From NCBI GenBank assembly GCA_026826555.1, contig JAKSZT010020841.1:879297-943296 (forward strand): DNA of 64,000 nt, read 5' to 3'. Every line of letters begins with the position of its first letter. Position 1 is the stretch's first letter. This document shows, piece by piece, positions 20,585 to 34,218 of the stretch. The position numbers and the translations under genes are program-made. The notes below the pieces were generated by a model. It was not told where the DNA came from and ran no database searches. It worked only from the letters and a program-made list of their open reading frames with translations. Source of the DNA: Tolypeutes matacus. Its lineage: Eukaryota; Chordata; Mammalia; Cingulata; Chlamyphoridae.

Positions 20585-23500
20585 CCATATTCCTTGTATA
20601 TATTATCATATTTTAAATTTTAAACAGTATTTTGGCATTAAAAAAAAACCATTTACTAAATATTATAGATAGAGGCACTGTATACCTTTCTATTGATTCA
20701 TACTTTTTTCATACATACATGGTTTATATTTAATTCTTCATATTATAAACAAGTCTGATGAGTTCAATTATATGTACATAATATAATTTCCAGGTGTTTA
20801 TTTAAAATAAGTCCTTAAAAATGGACATAAGGGACAAAATTATTTGCTCTTAAATAAGACCATTATGGAGTTCACTATATTTCATATATTATTGCATATA
20901 TCCAAAGTTTTTTATTAATAACCCCATTATACAGATGTAGTTAGCAATCTCTAGATTCTCACAGACTTTAATTTTCTGTCCACTGCAAAGTACTTACTCT
21001 TAATAACTTCCAGATCACAAATCCCTCTTAAAAAGTAATTCTCTTGGTTAGGCTAAAGAAGGTTAATATGTGTTTATATTAAATCATTGTTTGGAAATTC
21101 AAAATTAGTGTTCCACAAAGTTTTAGATTTCTAAATAAAGAAAAAAATCATCCAAATAGTATGTCTACATAAAGGCAAGATTTCAATGTAGGTGATCTAG
21201 GGCAGATAGAACTACATAGTATAGGGCAGATAAAACTAATACCCATATTAGGAGGTAGATAATTATATTGATTTTAGCTGAATTCTGAAACTTTATTTAT
21301 ATATATATGATGATATTCTTAAAGGCAAAACAAGTTTAGATTTTAATCATATTTGATAGGTTTTTAAGTCTTTCCATTTTACAGATTGCTTCTTGGCTTC
21401 AACAGTCTTCTCATCTCTGACCATTCATGAGATGGGAAAAGCCTGGAGTCACACAATTATAATTTTGTATTCTGGTGTCCTTTTCTATGATTTCTGGAAA
21501 GTTATTTTTCAAAGATTTCTGAAGTGTTATATTTTTCTTTTTAATAATCAAAAAACAAGTCCTACCTTAAATCGTACATTTGTCCCTACTGTTCTCTGGT
21601 TATTTTTGTCTTGGCTGTAGCAAGCAGGCTGTGGTTTTCTCTTTCCATGATGATTTCTAATTGCCAAGCACAGTTTTTTCACAGTTAAATAATTCCTTAT
21701 TGTAAACAAACTGTGTAACTGCCCAGAGAAGCTGTCTATAAACATAACATTTAAAAAATGGAATGTATATGGATTAGTATAAAGAGCGACATGGACACTG
21801 TATTGCACAATTATAGGAATCAAAAGGAAATTAAGGATAATTGTTTCTCTTGAAGTTGTGCAAAGTGGCAGCCTTGGGGGATTATCTCTGTATTGTTCAG
21901 GTTTGGAGTGGTATTTATAATGTTTAAATTATTTCTGCTTATCAACAAACAGATTGTTCTGTGTTCTTTGAACGTCTACTCCAAATTTATATTTCAAATT
22001 AATGTACAGAAGTCAAGAACATACCTTGTAAAGTCTATCTGAATGCATTTGATTTAATTGTGACTCATGCAGATATTGCAAAATTTGAATGTAAAAAAAA
22101 AAAGTAAGATGTATTAGGCATGTCATTTTATGCATTCCAATGCTGAAGATCATTTCTTGTTCTTTTTAAAAGCGCATTTGGAAGTAAACAGGAATATGAT
22201 TTTGTTTTTGTGGTAGTTTGCCTTGATTTAAAGTTATGAGACTCATTAGACTAAAACCAGTGAAACTAGTATAATTTTAATTTTGAGAGAAGTGATTTAG
22301 GTAATAATTTTAATGACTTTTCACTTTTCATCGACGTTCCTGTGTGATGACCCTAGTACTATACCACAATTATTCCTGTGGGTGATATTACTGAGGCACA
22401 GCACAAACTATCTGAGTAATTTTTAATAATTGTTCACCAGGTAACCATAAGAAGCTGATGGATTTTTATTGCCCAAGAGCTTTGCTAACCTTATCTATTT
22501 CTCTAGTGCATATTTGTTTACCAGGTAACCATAAGAAGCTGATGGATTTGTATTGCCCAAGAGTTTTGCTACCCTTATCCATTTCTCTAGTGCATATTTG
22601 GAGGAGTGAGGGAGGAATGCCTTTGCTCACCTGCTTCTGATTCCTTTCCAAATCTATTTTCCCTTCAGGCACATCTGTGTCCCCAGGGATATCAAATCCC
22701 TTCAGGGCACACTCTGCTTAGGCAGGGCTCAGACTTTGCTTCCTATACATTTTTGCCCCTACAGAACACATAATCTAACTTCCCTTCAGCTCTCCTCATT
22801 AAAACATGAGCTTGCATAACTACTTCATTATTACATATTGGATTACCTAATTGGCCTTCCAAAAGGATTTGTGTTGTAATCCAGAAAAGCACTTTTATCA
22901 TTGAAATGAATGTCTTCAGGAGGAATTTAGGCAACAGATGCTTGCCTCTGAGAAATATATGTCTATTTTAAGGCTTTATGGTGACTCTGCTGCCACTAAA
23001 ATAATACTGTGCAGTCAACTGTCTACATACAAGACCTCCTTCTCAGAAAATAGTTGCCTGACACTGAGGCCTGGGCTATTATGAAACAGTATTCTTTACA
23101 TGCTACTAATAACAAAATGCATTGTCTCCCTGCTGCTATGAACACCTAGAACTGTCTATTTGTTGATAAAGAAATTTTTGTACTACATACGACTCAGTAC
23201 ATTTTGAGTAACATAAAGCATAATTATTGATTGATATAATCTATGAAATTTTTTATCTACATTAAATTTACAAATGTAGTTGAACACTTATTATATATAA
23301 GAAACTATAGAGATTGAAATAACATTAATGAAATCAAACAGTTGCTTACAATATGTTAGTGAATAGCGTTTATATTTGGAATCCTTTTAGAAAATAATCA
23401 TTTAATTAGTTACATTAACTGAATTTTCAGATACGAAAATAACGTGCAACTGGAGTGCAGAGCATAACATAAGACATTTCTAAGCATCTGAGAAATGAAC

Positions 23501-26500
23501 CTGATACCCCATCACATATTAATGTCCAATATATGAGATTTGTTTTATAGAGTTTTAACTATGTGAAAGTGAAATCATATTGTTTGTATACAGTTATATC
23601 TGGTGTCTTTCAATAACCTTTATTTTTGTGAGATTCCTCCATATTCCTGTTGTTGTGGTGGTTCTTCATTCCCATTGCTGTGTCCAATGTAGATTATTTA
23701 TTTAATCTAGAGCAGTGATTTGCAAATATGGCCCAGAAAGTTTTATTGGAATACTGTCTGTCATCTCCATTCATTTGTTTATTGTCTCTAGTTGTTGCAA
23801 TGCAGGGAAAAACTTGAATTCTTATGAGAGAGGCTTTCTGGCCTGCAAAATCTAAAATATTTCTTCCTGATACTTAAAAAACATCCTCAGCTCTGGTATA
23901 ATATGTATATAAGGATTAGAGTTATTTTCAAATTTATGTTTTTGTAAATAATGTTACTATGAATATTCTGGATAATCACTCATTTTTCTTGGATATAAAA
24001 CTAACAATCAAATTTTTGAGCTCTATGTCATTATTTATATGCTCAGCTATAGTAGATACTTCCATACCACCTAACAAATAGGGATAACAATTCTCACTTG
24101 TACTACCATTGTGTGAGAGCTATGGTTGCCCCATATACTCCATAATACCTGTTAGTTCTGATTATTGTCATTTTAGCCATTCTGTATGTGAGTCATAGTA
24201 CTGCATTGAGCTTTAAATATTTATTCACTTAAACACTAATTAAGTTGGATAACTAGTTCTATGAAATGTCTATAAAAGCCTGAATGTGAATAGGAGAACA
24301 ATTACAAAGGCTGTGCTTAAAAGTATTTGGCATTGTGATAATCCCCCTATATCACTGATATCATTGCCACTGATATATCAGGTCAAATCTCTCTGAATAC
24401 CTAATGCCTTCCTTTTTTATGCACATGAAGGAAATCATTTTTTTTTCACAATCAGTCCAATCATGGAATGGGTTTACTCAACATTAGAATCACAGGTACA
24501 TATAGAGAAAAAAATGTGGCAGCTCTAAATGACTTTAGTGATATTGAAATTGAGCCCCTCTTTTACAGAGAGAGAACTGAAGACTAGCAAGAATGATTTG
24601 TTAAAGGACATAGTAATTTTAGTCATTGGGCACCTGATTCATAGCACGTTCATAAAGAGGGATTTCTAAGAGGAAGGTAAAATTTGTTTGTGGCTTTCAT
24701 ACCTACTTCTCACTAACTGTGCCACTGAACATTCTTCTCTATCCACACAAAGGTAACTAAACAGGCTTTTAATATGTCTGTTTATTTTTTTGTACACATG
24801 CACAAAAATACACCAAATCAGCCATTCTTGTGCTATTCTTACATTTAAGCATTTCAGTGACAAGGCTTAAGAAAATACTTCAGATATAGGAATATGCCTG
24901 CAATATTAACCCACTATACATACATATTGTTACTATGATGTTTGGAAAATAAAATGCCATCATTTCTGGTAGATATGTGAAAAGGGTGTGAGGTAGAGAA
25001 AGATAGAATGAAAGAAACTAGTGAGGAATGTAGTAGACAGGTTAGAATAAACCACAGCCTTTTGTTGTGTTATTCTCTATTTCTGTAAAATTCCAAGGTA
25101 GAAAGGTCACTCCATACCCATTTTCCCAAATTTTTATTTGAGTCATGAATCTCCTAAATTATATTCCTAATAATTGATTATTCAACCTCTACTTGCACAA
25201 TAAGGAAAAGGAAGCACAATATCAAATCAGTCAATCCATTTTTGGTCATCCATTTATAGGACAGATAAAAAGGGACAATGTGGAGATCAAACAGTAGTTA
25301 GATGCAGTAATATAATATAAAGGAGATGATTTAATTAAATGTCATATTTTCATATTTCAAATTAGTGGAAATCCACTGTACTCCTTCCAGTTTGTTTGAA
25401 CTTTAATATATCAAATTCAAGCAGAGTTTTCTGCCATGCTACTGTTATAAGTTACAATTCTAACACAGTATGTGTTAATTGAGAAAATATGGTGAAAGAG
25501 GAAACCCTTAATGTCTTTTTGTCTATAACAAGCATCCCCAATAGACTTTTATGCTTGCATGCTTTCCCTTAACATACCCCATGGTTCCACAAAGAAATGC
25601 CAACTTTAAAAGCACAGGAGTTTCTTTGGCTTCACTCTCATTTCAAAATGTTTTCACACAGGGCATTTTACAGTGCCAGGGGTGAAGTCTAAGATATCCA
25701 ATTACTTTAGCTTTTTCAATTATAAAGTATACTTAGGAATGTCCTACTGTCTTGCTAGAACCAAGGGTGAAAAAGTAGACAAATATCAAGAAAGCACATA
25801 GATGAATGTTCTTTTTTCCTGAATTATTGATATGTATTCTTTTATATATCCATTACCTTTAGTAACCACAACCATTATATGTACTTTCTTAGATGTGATA
25901 AAATGTATTCAAGGCAAATATAATACCCTCGGTAAAGTTTTTTTTTGGCTAATGTTTAATAATCACATAATAATATTACCAATATTTTATTTTGTGTTTA
26001 TATACCATTTTATGTCCCAGACATGGTACAAATTCTTCAAATAACAAGTATGAATCACTTAGTACTTGAGCACAGAATGGTCACATTCATATATTGGGGA
26101 AAATGATTTAATAAAAAGAACAATATTTTTAAAATACCTTGAGGGTAGGGTTTTTTATGAATACAAAAGGAGCACTAAATCTGGCTGAAAAAGGAGAAGA
26201 GAAGAAAAGCTTTTTGGAATAAGTGATGGAGAATTTAAGAATTACCATTCAATGATGTATTTTGTTTTTTTTAACATAAGCATGTTGGCCTTCATTTCTT
26301 CTTTAAAGGCAAGGTATTTTCTTCCTCAAGTCCACTCAAATTGTTAGTGCCTCTGCTTATTTTACTTTCCTCATGCCAAATTGCATCTTTGTTCATCATT
26401 TAGATGTGGAAGAAACAATTTCTCTATCCAGGGAAGCTTTCCTTCTCTACCTACCGAATTAATCCATTTTGATTTATACCATCAAATCTTTTTATTTCAT

Positions 26501-26964
26501 GATGATTTGAGACTCCTTATGAATGAATTATTTGAATGCTTAAATCATGTTTTTTACTTCCACTGGATCATAACTTTAATTAGTGTAAAACTCCTGGGTT
26601 CACCCTGGAATACTAAGCACCTAAATGTGCAACTGATCCTTAGAAAACACTGAATACATCTAAGAATAAATGAAATAGTATATAGCTAAAAAGAGAGCAA
26701 ATAAAATTTGACATGACATAAAGGATCAGGTAAGTTTTCCAGACAGACAGTAGTATATATAAATTCAGGATCTATAATATAACATTTCCATTTAGGAAAA
26801 TGCAAACATTGGGTATACTTGGAAGTTAGTACAAACACTATTTTTTAAAATAAGTATTTGAGAAAACTTTTACTCTTGTATTATCATATGATTTTATGAA
26901 AATAATTACCACAGCTATAAACATATGCATAAACATATACATAAGCATTACTTAATATAGATAT
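20585..26964. other. Intergenic DNA of duplicon A
   Basis: AT-rich, no gene or named repeat apart from the 84-bp tandem duplication. It is conserved in order with copy B. Short open frames here lack family resemblance. Confidence 0.6.
22437..22604 (+). repeat. 84-bp tandem duplication
   Basis: 22437-22520 and 22521-22604 are near-identical ('ccaggtaaccataagaagct' begins each). Copy B has one unit (about 35665-35750), so the duplication is private to copy A. Confidence 0.85.
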
Positions 26965-27893
26965 TTAAAGCCCCCATTTATTTTTCACTCTTCCTAGAGC
27001 CTTGTTCACATCCTTATTTCGTAGGCTGTAAATCAGGGGTTTTAACATGGGAATCACAAGGGTGTAAAACAATGAGGTTATTTTGTCTTGATCTAGTGAG
27101 TAAGAAGAACTGGGTCAGAAATACATGAAGAGCATGGTTCCTTGGAAAATTGTAACAGCAGTCAAGTGAGATGTGCAGGTGGAAAAAGCTTTGCATCTCC
27201 CCTCATTTGAGTGGATCTTTAAAACTGATAGGATGATATAACAGTAAGACACTATAACTCCTGAAATGGTAGTCAGTTCAATGAAGCCAAAAAGGGTGAA
27301 TATCACTAATTCATTGACTTGTGTATCTGAGCAAGATAGCAGTAGAAGAGGAGGGACATCACAGAAGTGGTTAATCTCATTTGATCCACAGAAGCATAAG
27401 CGGAATGCTAATGTTGTATGTGCCAATGCATCCACCATTCCTACCAGGTAGACCCCAGCTATGAGCATGGAGCACACCCTGCTGGACATTTGACTGTATA
27501 GAGCAAGGTGTTGCTGATGGCCTTATACTTATCAAAGGCCATCATTGCCAGCAGTAGACAATCAGCATCTGAAAAGATACAGAAGATGAAGAATTGAAGG
27601 GCACAAGCAAAAAAAGGAATTGATTTGCTTTTAGCAAAGAGGTCCATCAGCATTTTGGGCCCAATTGCTGTGGAATTGCAGAGGTCACAGAAGGAGAGGT
27701 GGCTGAGGAAAAAGTACATCGGTGTGTGAAGCTGGGAATCCAATCTAATTAAAATGATCATTCCAAGGTTTGCCAGAATATTAATGAGATAAACAACTAG
27801 AAATATGGTAAAAAGTGTCCCTTTGATCTCAGAGTTAGTAGTAATTCCCAATAAAATGAATTCAATTAAGGAGGAGCAATTTCCTTTGTTCAT
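26965..27893 (-). pseudogene. OR5W2: OR5W2-like olfactory receptor pseudogene (copy A)
   Basis: Intronless class II odorant-receptor frame on the minus strand, ATG at 27893 and terminal stop at 26965-26967. The full frame would be about 309 residues, the family's usual size. Seen in order: N-glycosylation-type NCS near the N-terminus, TM1 with GMIILIR, TM2 with the [18 protein letters not shown] signature, TM3 ending [10 protein letters not shown] (the DRY-type motif, R replaced by K), the second loop [13 protein letters not shown]6 [13 protein letters not shown] and TM7 [11 protein letters not shown]. Two lesions inactivate it: a one-base deletion at about 27488 just before MSSRVC, and a CGA-to-TGA-type stop at 27112-27114 after FMYF. 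It has also lost one F of the usual NHFFCD. OR5W2 is my closest recalled human relative. Confidence 0.88.
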
Positions 27894-29935
27894 TCTTCTT
27901 TGATCTTGTTCAAAACTATTGCAAAATAATCAAGAAAATGGTAAATAATTCAACTCCCAGGACATCCATAGGCTATTACATGCAGAACAGAAAGAGATTT
28001 GTATTTGTAAATCTTATTCTTTAGCCTCAAAAAAAAAAAAACAAAAAACACCCACTTTCAAGGAAGCATTGTTTTCTGGTTGAAAAATCAAAAAAGTCTG
28101 AGATAAGAAGGTGAAAACTAGATGTCAGTCATGAGATATTTGATATTTTGACTTCTATTCCCTAACCACAGGCAGAATATTTGAATGGAAATCTCATTCT
28201 AGGTCAAAAATATATCAAGGAAACACCAAAGTTAGATAGACAAGGCCAGAATATACAGGACTAAACAGCTCATATATTTGAAAATAAATAACTGAATGGA
28301 AAAAAAGTTATCACATTTAGCACATACTTCAAGAAACATGATGCATTAAAAAATTCCAGCAATACAGAGCATATCACTGAATTACTATTTCATGTAAATT
28401 CATAAAAACAATCACTATGTTACAATTTTGTGTTTCCTGAAACATGAGATATATTTTATTCACCTTTTCTATCACACTTCTTCATTTCTTTTACATGGCA
28501 TATATAATCCATTTGACTGAACTGACAAATTCCCTTGGGAAACCAAAAAAGATGTACAACAAAGAAGTTAAATTCTTTAACACATATTTTATCTCTTTGG
28601 ATTTTAATTGACTTGTACATCAAAAATGAAAATGGGAAGAGTACAATAAATATTTTGTAGATATATAGAATTGTGTTTCTTGTGTATATGTATGTCTTTA
28701 CTTATGTGTTTGCTACTTTTGCATGTGTGTGCCTTTCTGTTGGTATATGAAAGTTTGAATGTAGATATTGGTCTGATATTAATTTTTCCTAAACTAAGTA
28801 TTATAGAATGTAGACCATATGGACATGAAGTTACACATATTTGTTCTTCCAGTATGATATCACAGTTATTCTAGGAATAAAAATAGTATAAATTAAGCTA
28901 AGAAGTATAGTGAAACCACCTGCACAGTAGTTAAAATGGAGGTTTACTTAAGAATCTTGGTATATATACAAATAAGTAAAATCTATGCTTTCTTATACAA
29001 ATTAGGTGAGTCAAATTAGATTTCAAAATTCATTTAATATAATAAGTAGATATAAAATGATTCATTTAAAAATTCCTAATATATATGATTCCTCATTTTC
29101 TCAAAAAAAATAAACATTTAGTTTCCTATATTCTTTAAATTTTGTAACTCAGAAACTAACTTAGATGAGCAAGTCTATCTGTCCATGCTTCTGGTAGGTG
29201 AACAATATAATGAGTATATTTTATGTTATTTTTTCTAATGACTGTTGGGAGTTAAATCCCTAAAGCCTCTGTCTTCACTCTACTGTTTTATGTAAACATG
29301 ACATTTATTAGATTTCTGATTCTGTATTTTCCCTCACTAATGCTGCAACAACTTGAACGAAGGCTGAACTTTTAATACTTCACTCTTTTCACCAAATTTA
29401 TCAATCTCAACAAGGGAAAAGAACTGATTTTAATATTATGGCTCTCACCTACCCAGAATCCATACATACTTTCTCCAGTCCAAGGAGATATCTAATGAAC
29501 TCATTAGACCCTCCACTTAATGACTTTCATTTCCTTGTCATTGTTCATACTGTTTCTTCCATTTCTGAAACAGGCTCCTTCATTTCCCCATTTAGAAATC
29601 TGACAGTTTTTCAATGGTTATCTTAAAATGCTAAATTCCAATTAAATGTGTCTTTTTGCCTTTCCTCAGACATGTTCATTCCATCATCATTTCAATGATT
29701 TTATGAATGCATAGGATCCAACATATTTAGCATACTCTTGAATTATGTTTATTTTTTTTAACAATGTGTCTCTTTTTGTAAACTCCTTAGAAATAAAATC
29801 AGATTTGGCTAATATTTTTTAATATCTTGAAATAAGTAGTGCACAAACTTGTATAACTAATAGCCATTTCAGTATTTTTGTTAAAACATTTTGAGGTTGT
29901 TAGGCTGATGGGTGATAGACAAACAATAAAAATAA
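27894..29935. other. Intergenic DNA of duplicon A, upstream of the OR pseudogene
   Basis: AT-rich, alignable with 51511-53090 and 54700-55215 of copy B. No gene seen. OR genes often have an upstream non-coding exon, but none can be called here. Confidence 0.6.
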
Positions 29936-30210
29936 AGAAAATTTGGGGGCTGTTTCAACTAATATAGATAAAGTATGTAAGTGTTGCCACTGTACTATGA
30001 GAGTCAGACCATGGTATAGGGCCCAGCTGCTGGTGCATATGGAAAATGGCACAGGCTTGTGGCCTATAATCATCCAGATGACTTGTAGTTCAGTCCACTG
30101 ACTGCTATGACATTCTCCTTCATCCATCCTTATGGAGTCCCTAGTTATTTGAACTGCTATCACTCACCATTTGGGGGACTACTCTCCACAGGAAACATGA
30201 GTATACCAGA
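29936..30210 (-). pseudogene. ERV-L pol 3' part (minus strand), duplicon A
   Basis: Minus-strand fragment in the position of the RNase H/integrase part of the ERV-L that continues at 30967-34200. Its match in copy B is 62876-63017. An MaLR-like LTR separates the two parts. Only short broken frames remain. Confidence 0.5.
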
Positions 30211-30966
30211 TGTGGTGGTTTCAAACTATATGTACCCCCCAAAAAAACATGTTCTTAAATCTAATTTATTCCTGTGAGTTTAAGTCCATTGTACATAATG
30301 CTTTTTAAAAATTAATTATTTTTATTTTTAAAGAGGCTTTAGATTACATAAAAATACAGGGATTCCCATATGACCCACTCCCTCCTCTGCCCACACTTTC
30401 CCACATTAACAACATCTCTCATTAGTGTTATACCTTTGCTACAATTGATGAACACATATTGAAGCATTGCTACTAACTATGAGTTACAGTTTACATTACC
30501 GTTTGCACTCTGTCCTGCACAATTTTGTAGGTTATGACAAATATACAATAGTCTGTATCCATCACTGCAAATTCATGCAGGCCAACTCATTTTCATGAGG
30601 CTATATCAGTTACAAGATGACTCATCTCAGTCAGGGTGGGTCTTCAACCTGTAACCCGAGTCCTTTATAAATGGAATGAATACAGAGAGGAAGAGAAAGA
30701 GAAATCCATTGCGGCAGAAAACTGAAATCAGTGAAACCAAGAAGAGAAGGGAAAGACCAGCAAATATCACCAAGTGTCTTGCCATGTGGAGAGGAGCCAA
30801 GGATCTTTGGCAGCTGGTCTTGAGGATGGAAACATCACCCTGATGATGACTTGATTTGGACATTTTTCTTGGTCTCAAAACTGTAAGTTTATAAGTGAAT
30901 AAATTCCCCCTGCTTAAGCAGAAACATTTCATGTTATTGCTGTGAGCAGCCTCGGAAACTAAAACA
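30211..30966 (+). mobile_element. MaLR-like LTR, duplicon A copy
   Basis: Starts TGTGGTGGTTTCAAAC at 30211 and ends CTAAAACA at 30966; flanked by 'ccaga' and 'ccaaa' (near-match 5-bp target duplication). Same family, opposite orientation, as the LTRs bounding 36427-39035. It is present at the same place in copy B (63018-63494), so it predates the duplication. It is interrupted by an L1 3' end. Confidence 0.75.
30303..30592 (-). mobile_element. L1 3' end inside the LTR
   Basis: Short minus-strand copy of the L1 3' end ('gggattcccatatgaccca', 'cacattaacaacatc', 'gcacaattttgtagg'). Absent from copy B at the matching point (about 63100), so it inserted after the duplication. Confidence 0.8.
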
Positions 30967-33900
30967 CCAAACATCTTCCTATGGGGCTCCTACATCAACA
31001 ATTATTCATGCTATTTTCTCTGTTGTTGCATGGATGGTGTAGAGGAGCTCAGATTCACTACATAGTTAACTGGCCCCAATAATTTATGTAACACTTCAGA
31101 TAGTGGGCTAGTATGGAAAGAACTCCATTATTGCAAATAAGCATGCAAATTTTGTTGTGTGTTAGACTGTAAACAAGCACTTTTAGGCCAAATACAAGAG
31201 TCTTTGACAAGTGTTTTCACAGTTATTGACAAAGTCATTGTAGGCTCAGTTTGCATAAGAGCAAGATATACTGTTAATACTTGTTTTTCAATAGGACTAT
31301 ATCATTGTTCTGTTCCTTTCCATAGAATGGGATCAGAACCTGAGTGGTTCATGCCTCCTATTTTAGTTTTGCCATAGGGCCCACCCAACCCTTTTGGGTA
31401 GCCAGCAACATCCTATTCACAAGCTTGAACTGCTATTAAAGTACCTAAATACTGGATTTGTTTTACAACTACTTTTATTGTTGGAATGCTTGCTTGGCCT
31501 CAATGTCCCAACACTAGTGAGCCCTCCTTTTTATTAAGCTATATAATGGGCTAAATATCAGAGACAGGTAGGGTTTAAAGGGTCTCCAGTAATTTGATAA
31601 GCCTGTAAAGGCTTACATTTCCTTTACAGTGGGGGGAATTGAAAACATTTGTCCTTTATCTATATTTGCTGCTGGAATGACCTTTCTCTTACCCAACTAA
31701 ACCACCCCTAGGAATTTTACAGACTGTCCAGGCCTCTGGACCTTGACATTGTTCATGGCCTATGCTTGGCTCATTAAAAGACACTGTAATGACATTACCA
31801 CCATTTCTAGAGATGTAATGCTATCTGAAGTAAGCACAATATCATTAATGTAGTGAAACACAGCAAAATGTGGTGGCTTTTTCCATCTTTCTAGATCAGC
31901 TTCCACCATTCTGTGACAGGTGGTGAGGCTATGAAGGAATCCTAGTGGTACCTTGTGGAAAGTCCACTGCTGCCCTCCCCAAGTAAATGCAAATTGATCT
32001 TGGCTATCTTCAGATAGTGGGATACTGAAAAAGACATTAGATAAGTCTAATACATACCGGAACTCTCCTATGTGGGCTGATAAGTTATTGAGAAACTTGA
32101 CCAATACATTAGGCACTGTTGCATGAATAGAAAGAACCACCTTATTCAATTCTAAGTAACTGGCTGTCATTCTTCAACTACCAAAAGATTTTCTCACCAG
32201 CCACATACAGTATTGTTAAATGGGCCCTTTGTTGGTCATATGATCCCCACATTGGCCAGTTCTTGTAACATTTCACTGATTTAAGCATGTCTACCTGGAA
32301 GGCAATTTTGTTTGGGTGACCCATCTGGGTGGAGGCAGGTGCACTAGGGAATAATTAGCAGCACCCCATATAATTGATTTCACTGCAGGGATGGAAAGGC
32401 AAAATTCACCACTATTGGTAGTAAGGTCTAAGTCTTTAAACACACCCCCTCCTGATATATATTCAAGAATTGGAGAAATACATACAATTTATTTTAAGTG
32501 GGTGAGGTGTCTGATTTGTAATGTTATGGTATTTTGTAGTACTCTTATGGCTTTTGCCCCAAACCATCTACCATCTTTAAGCCACCATTAAATCTCCAGG
32601 GATTCCCATAGATGAATGTGCACTCTTCTCAATAAGAGCTAAATTGTGAGAATGGTTTGTTTGAAACCAGCAGATAACTAGCTCTATGTGAGGCCTCTGA
32701 TCACCTGCTATAACCCATATTTGCAGGCAACCATGTCCCCAACCCTAGTCTTTAAGAGTAAGGTGTATCTACCCCCTTATAACAGACTTACTTTCTTTGA
32801 GGAATTTTGTGAGAGTTAAAACCATTGGCACAGATTTAAATGTAGGCTGTGGCTGATATCCTTTCTCCTTATGCAGCTTTTGCCAGAGTCCTACTAATAT
32901 AGCATTAAGTTGTTCATGTATTTTTTCTATTGGGGTGTCTGTGGCAATTAAATTGGCATAATTATTTATGGTTTATACTTACAGGCCCCTTCTTCATTCT
33001 CTTTTGAGGTCTCTTTGTTTACTTTCCTTGTCCCTTTTGACCATATTCTTTCTGTCTCATCCAAGTCTTCTATTGCCTGTGAATGGCCTGGCTGAGTAGT
33101 CAGCTAAGAATAGCTACTGATGTCCTATACCAAGTAGGAGGTACAGTTTGGAGGATTTTATCTTTCATATCAGCCATAAACTGGTTATCATCAGGTCTAC
33201 AAATATGTTCAGTATATGCTGCATGCTTTATTCTTAATTCTCTAACTATACTCTAATAATTCCATAGATGACATATGCTTAATGTGGATGACATATTTCC
33301 TTCATTAGGCCAGGCCCATTTTGCAGCTAAAATGCAGCATACTAATGAATTCAGAATGCTATCTTGTCTGTCCCATGCCTGGTAAATACAGTGATGAAGA
33401 AAGGGTTGTTTTGTTATGTTAGCCATTATTGCCATTTTCTCTCCTGAAAACATAATACTGTCTCCTCCTATATCCCATAATCTTTAACCAAGTAGCTATG
33501 CTCTCTCAGCCCTTTTGTTGAAACTTTTTTTGTTAATTCCACTAATTCTACAGGAGAATAATCCCTCATTACTGTTTGCTACTGAACAGGGATGCATTCC
33601 CAACAGTTATCAGGATCCCTGGTTTCTTTCATTTTTGAAGTTATCAATGGCCTTGCTTGTGTAGCTAGTCTTCAACTTTCTCCTCCCATAATCCTTCTTC
33701 TACACTCCCCAGGGATCCCACATGTTCAGATCCCAGCATTCCATCTGGATTGCCATTCAGACCTGCTGCCAGGGCATCCTTAGTCCATGCATTTTCTCAT
33801 CTTTATGTGCATTACTTCTAATTGTCTTTCTATGGTTTACAGCTTTTTTACTAATACATCAGTGTTTTTGGAACATGCTAACCTAAAATCCTTATCTAGA

Positions 33901-34200
33901 TCTAAAGCCTCTTCTCATCTCTTCACTTCAACTTCTGCTTTTAATTTGGCTTTGGTAGCATATCTACTTGCTCATAACAATGGCCACAGGGTGGGTACAA
34001 TTGCTTCTTTTCCTTGTGATTTCCTTTGCTCCCCAAGTTTCACTTCAGGACAAATAACACCCCTGCTGGCATTTTCAGGGCATCCCTGTACTCACACATT
34101 GGGCTGAACCATTGTAAAAAATGGGCTACTTCCCCACACATACATGAACATACACTCCTATTAAATAAATGGAGACAACATAATTTTTTTATAATGATAA
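30967..34200 (-). pseudogene. ERV-L gag-pol remnant, minus strand
   Basis: On the minus strand gag comes first (about 34100-32950), with a capsid-like stretch near 33240-33120. A protease interval follows, then RT. RT keeps a 136-codon open piece (32170-31760) covering palm segments, with the catalytic box read as YIND instead of the canonical Y-x-D-D, so it is inactive. RNase H/integrase-like sequence continues to about 30967 and beyond the LTR to 29936. No LTR of this element is visible at its gag end. It belongs to the ERV-L lineage and is an ancient fossil present in both duplicon copies. Confidence 0.75.
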
Positions 34201-34218
34201 AAAGTTATAACTTTAATC

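Larger units (their letters stand above)
20585..34200 (+). repeat. Olfactory-receptor duplicon, copy A
   Basis: Collinear with copy B. Matched anchors: 20590 with 34224, 21870 with 35085, 22521 with 35665, 23330 with 40070, 24455 with 41218/48032, the OR pseudogenes, 29470 with 54750, and 30060-31480 with 62880-64000. Identity by eye is about 80-85 percent with many small gaps. Copy A carries few private insertions (an L1 3' end at 30303-30592 and an 84-bp tandem duplication). Confidence 0.85.

Noticed and set aside
22437..22604. CRISPR-like or satellite array
   Set aside because: Only two units, no spacers, eukaryotic context; a simple local tandem duplication.
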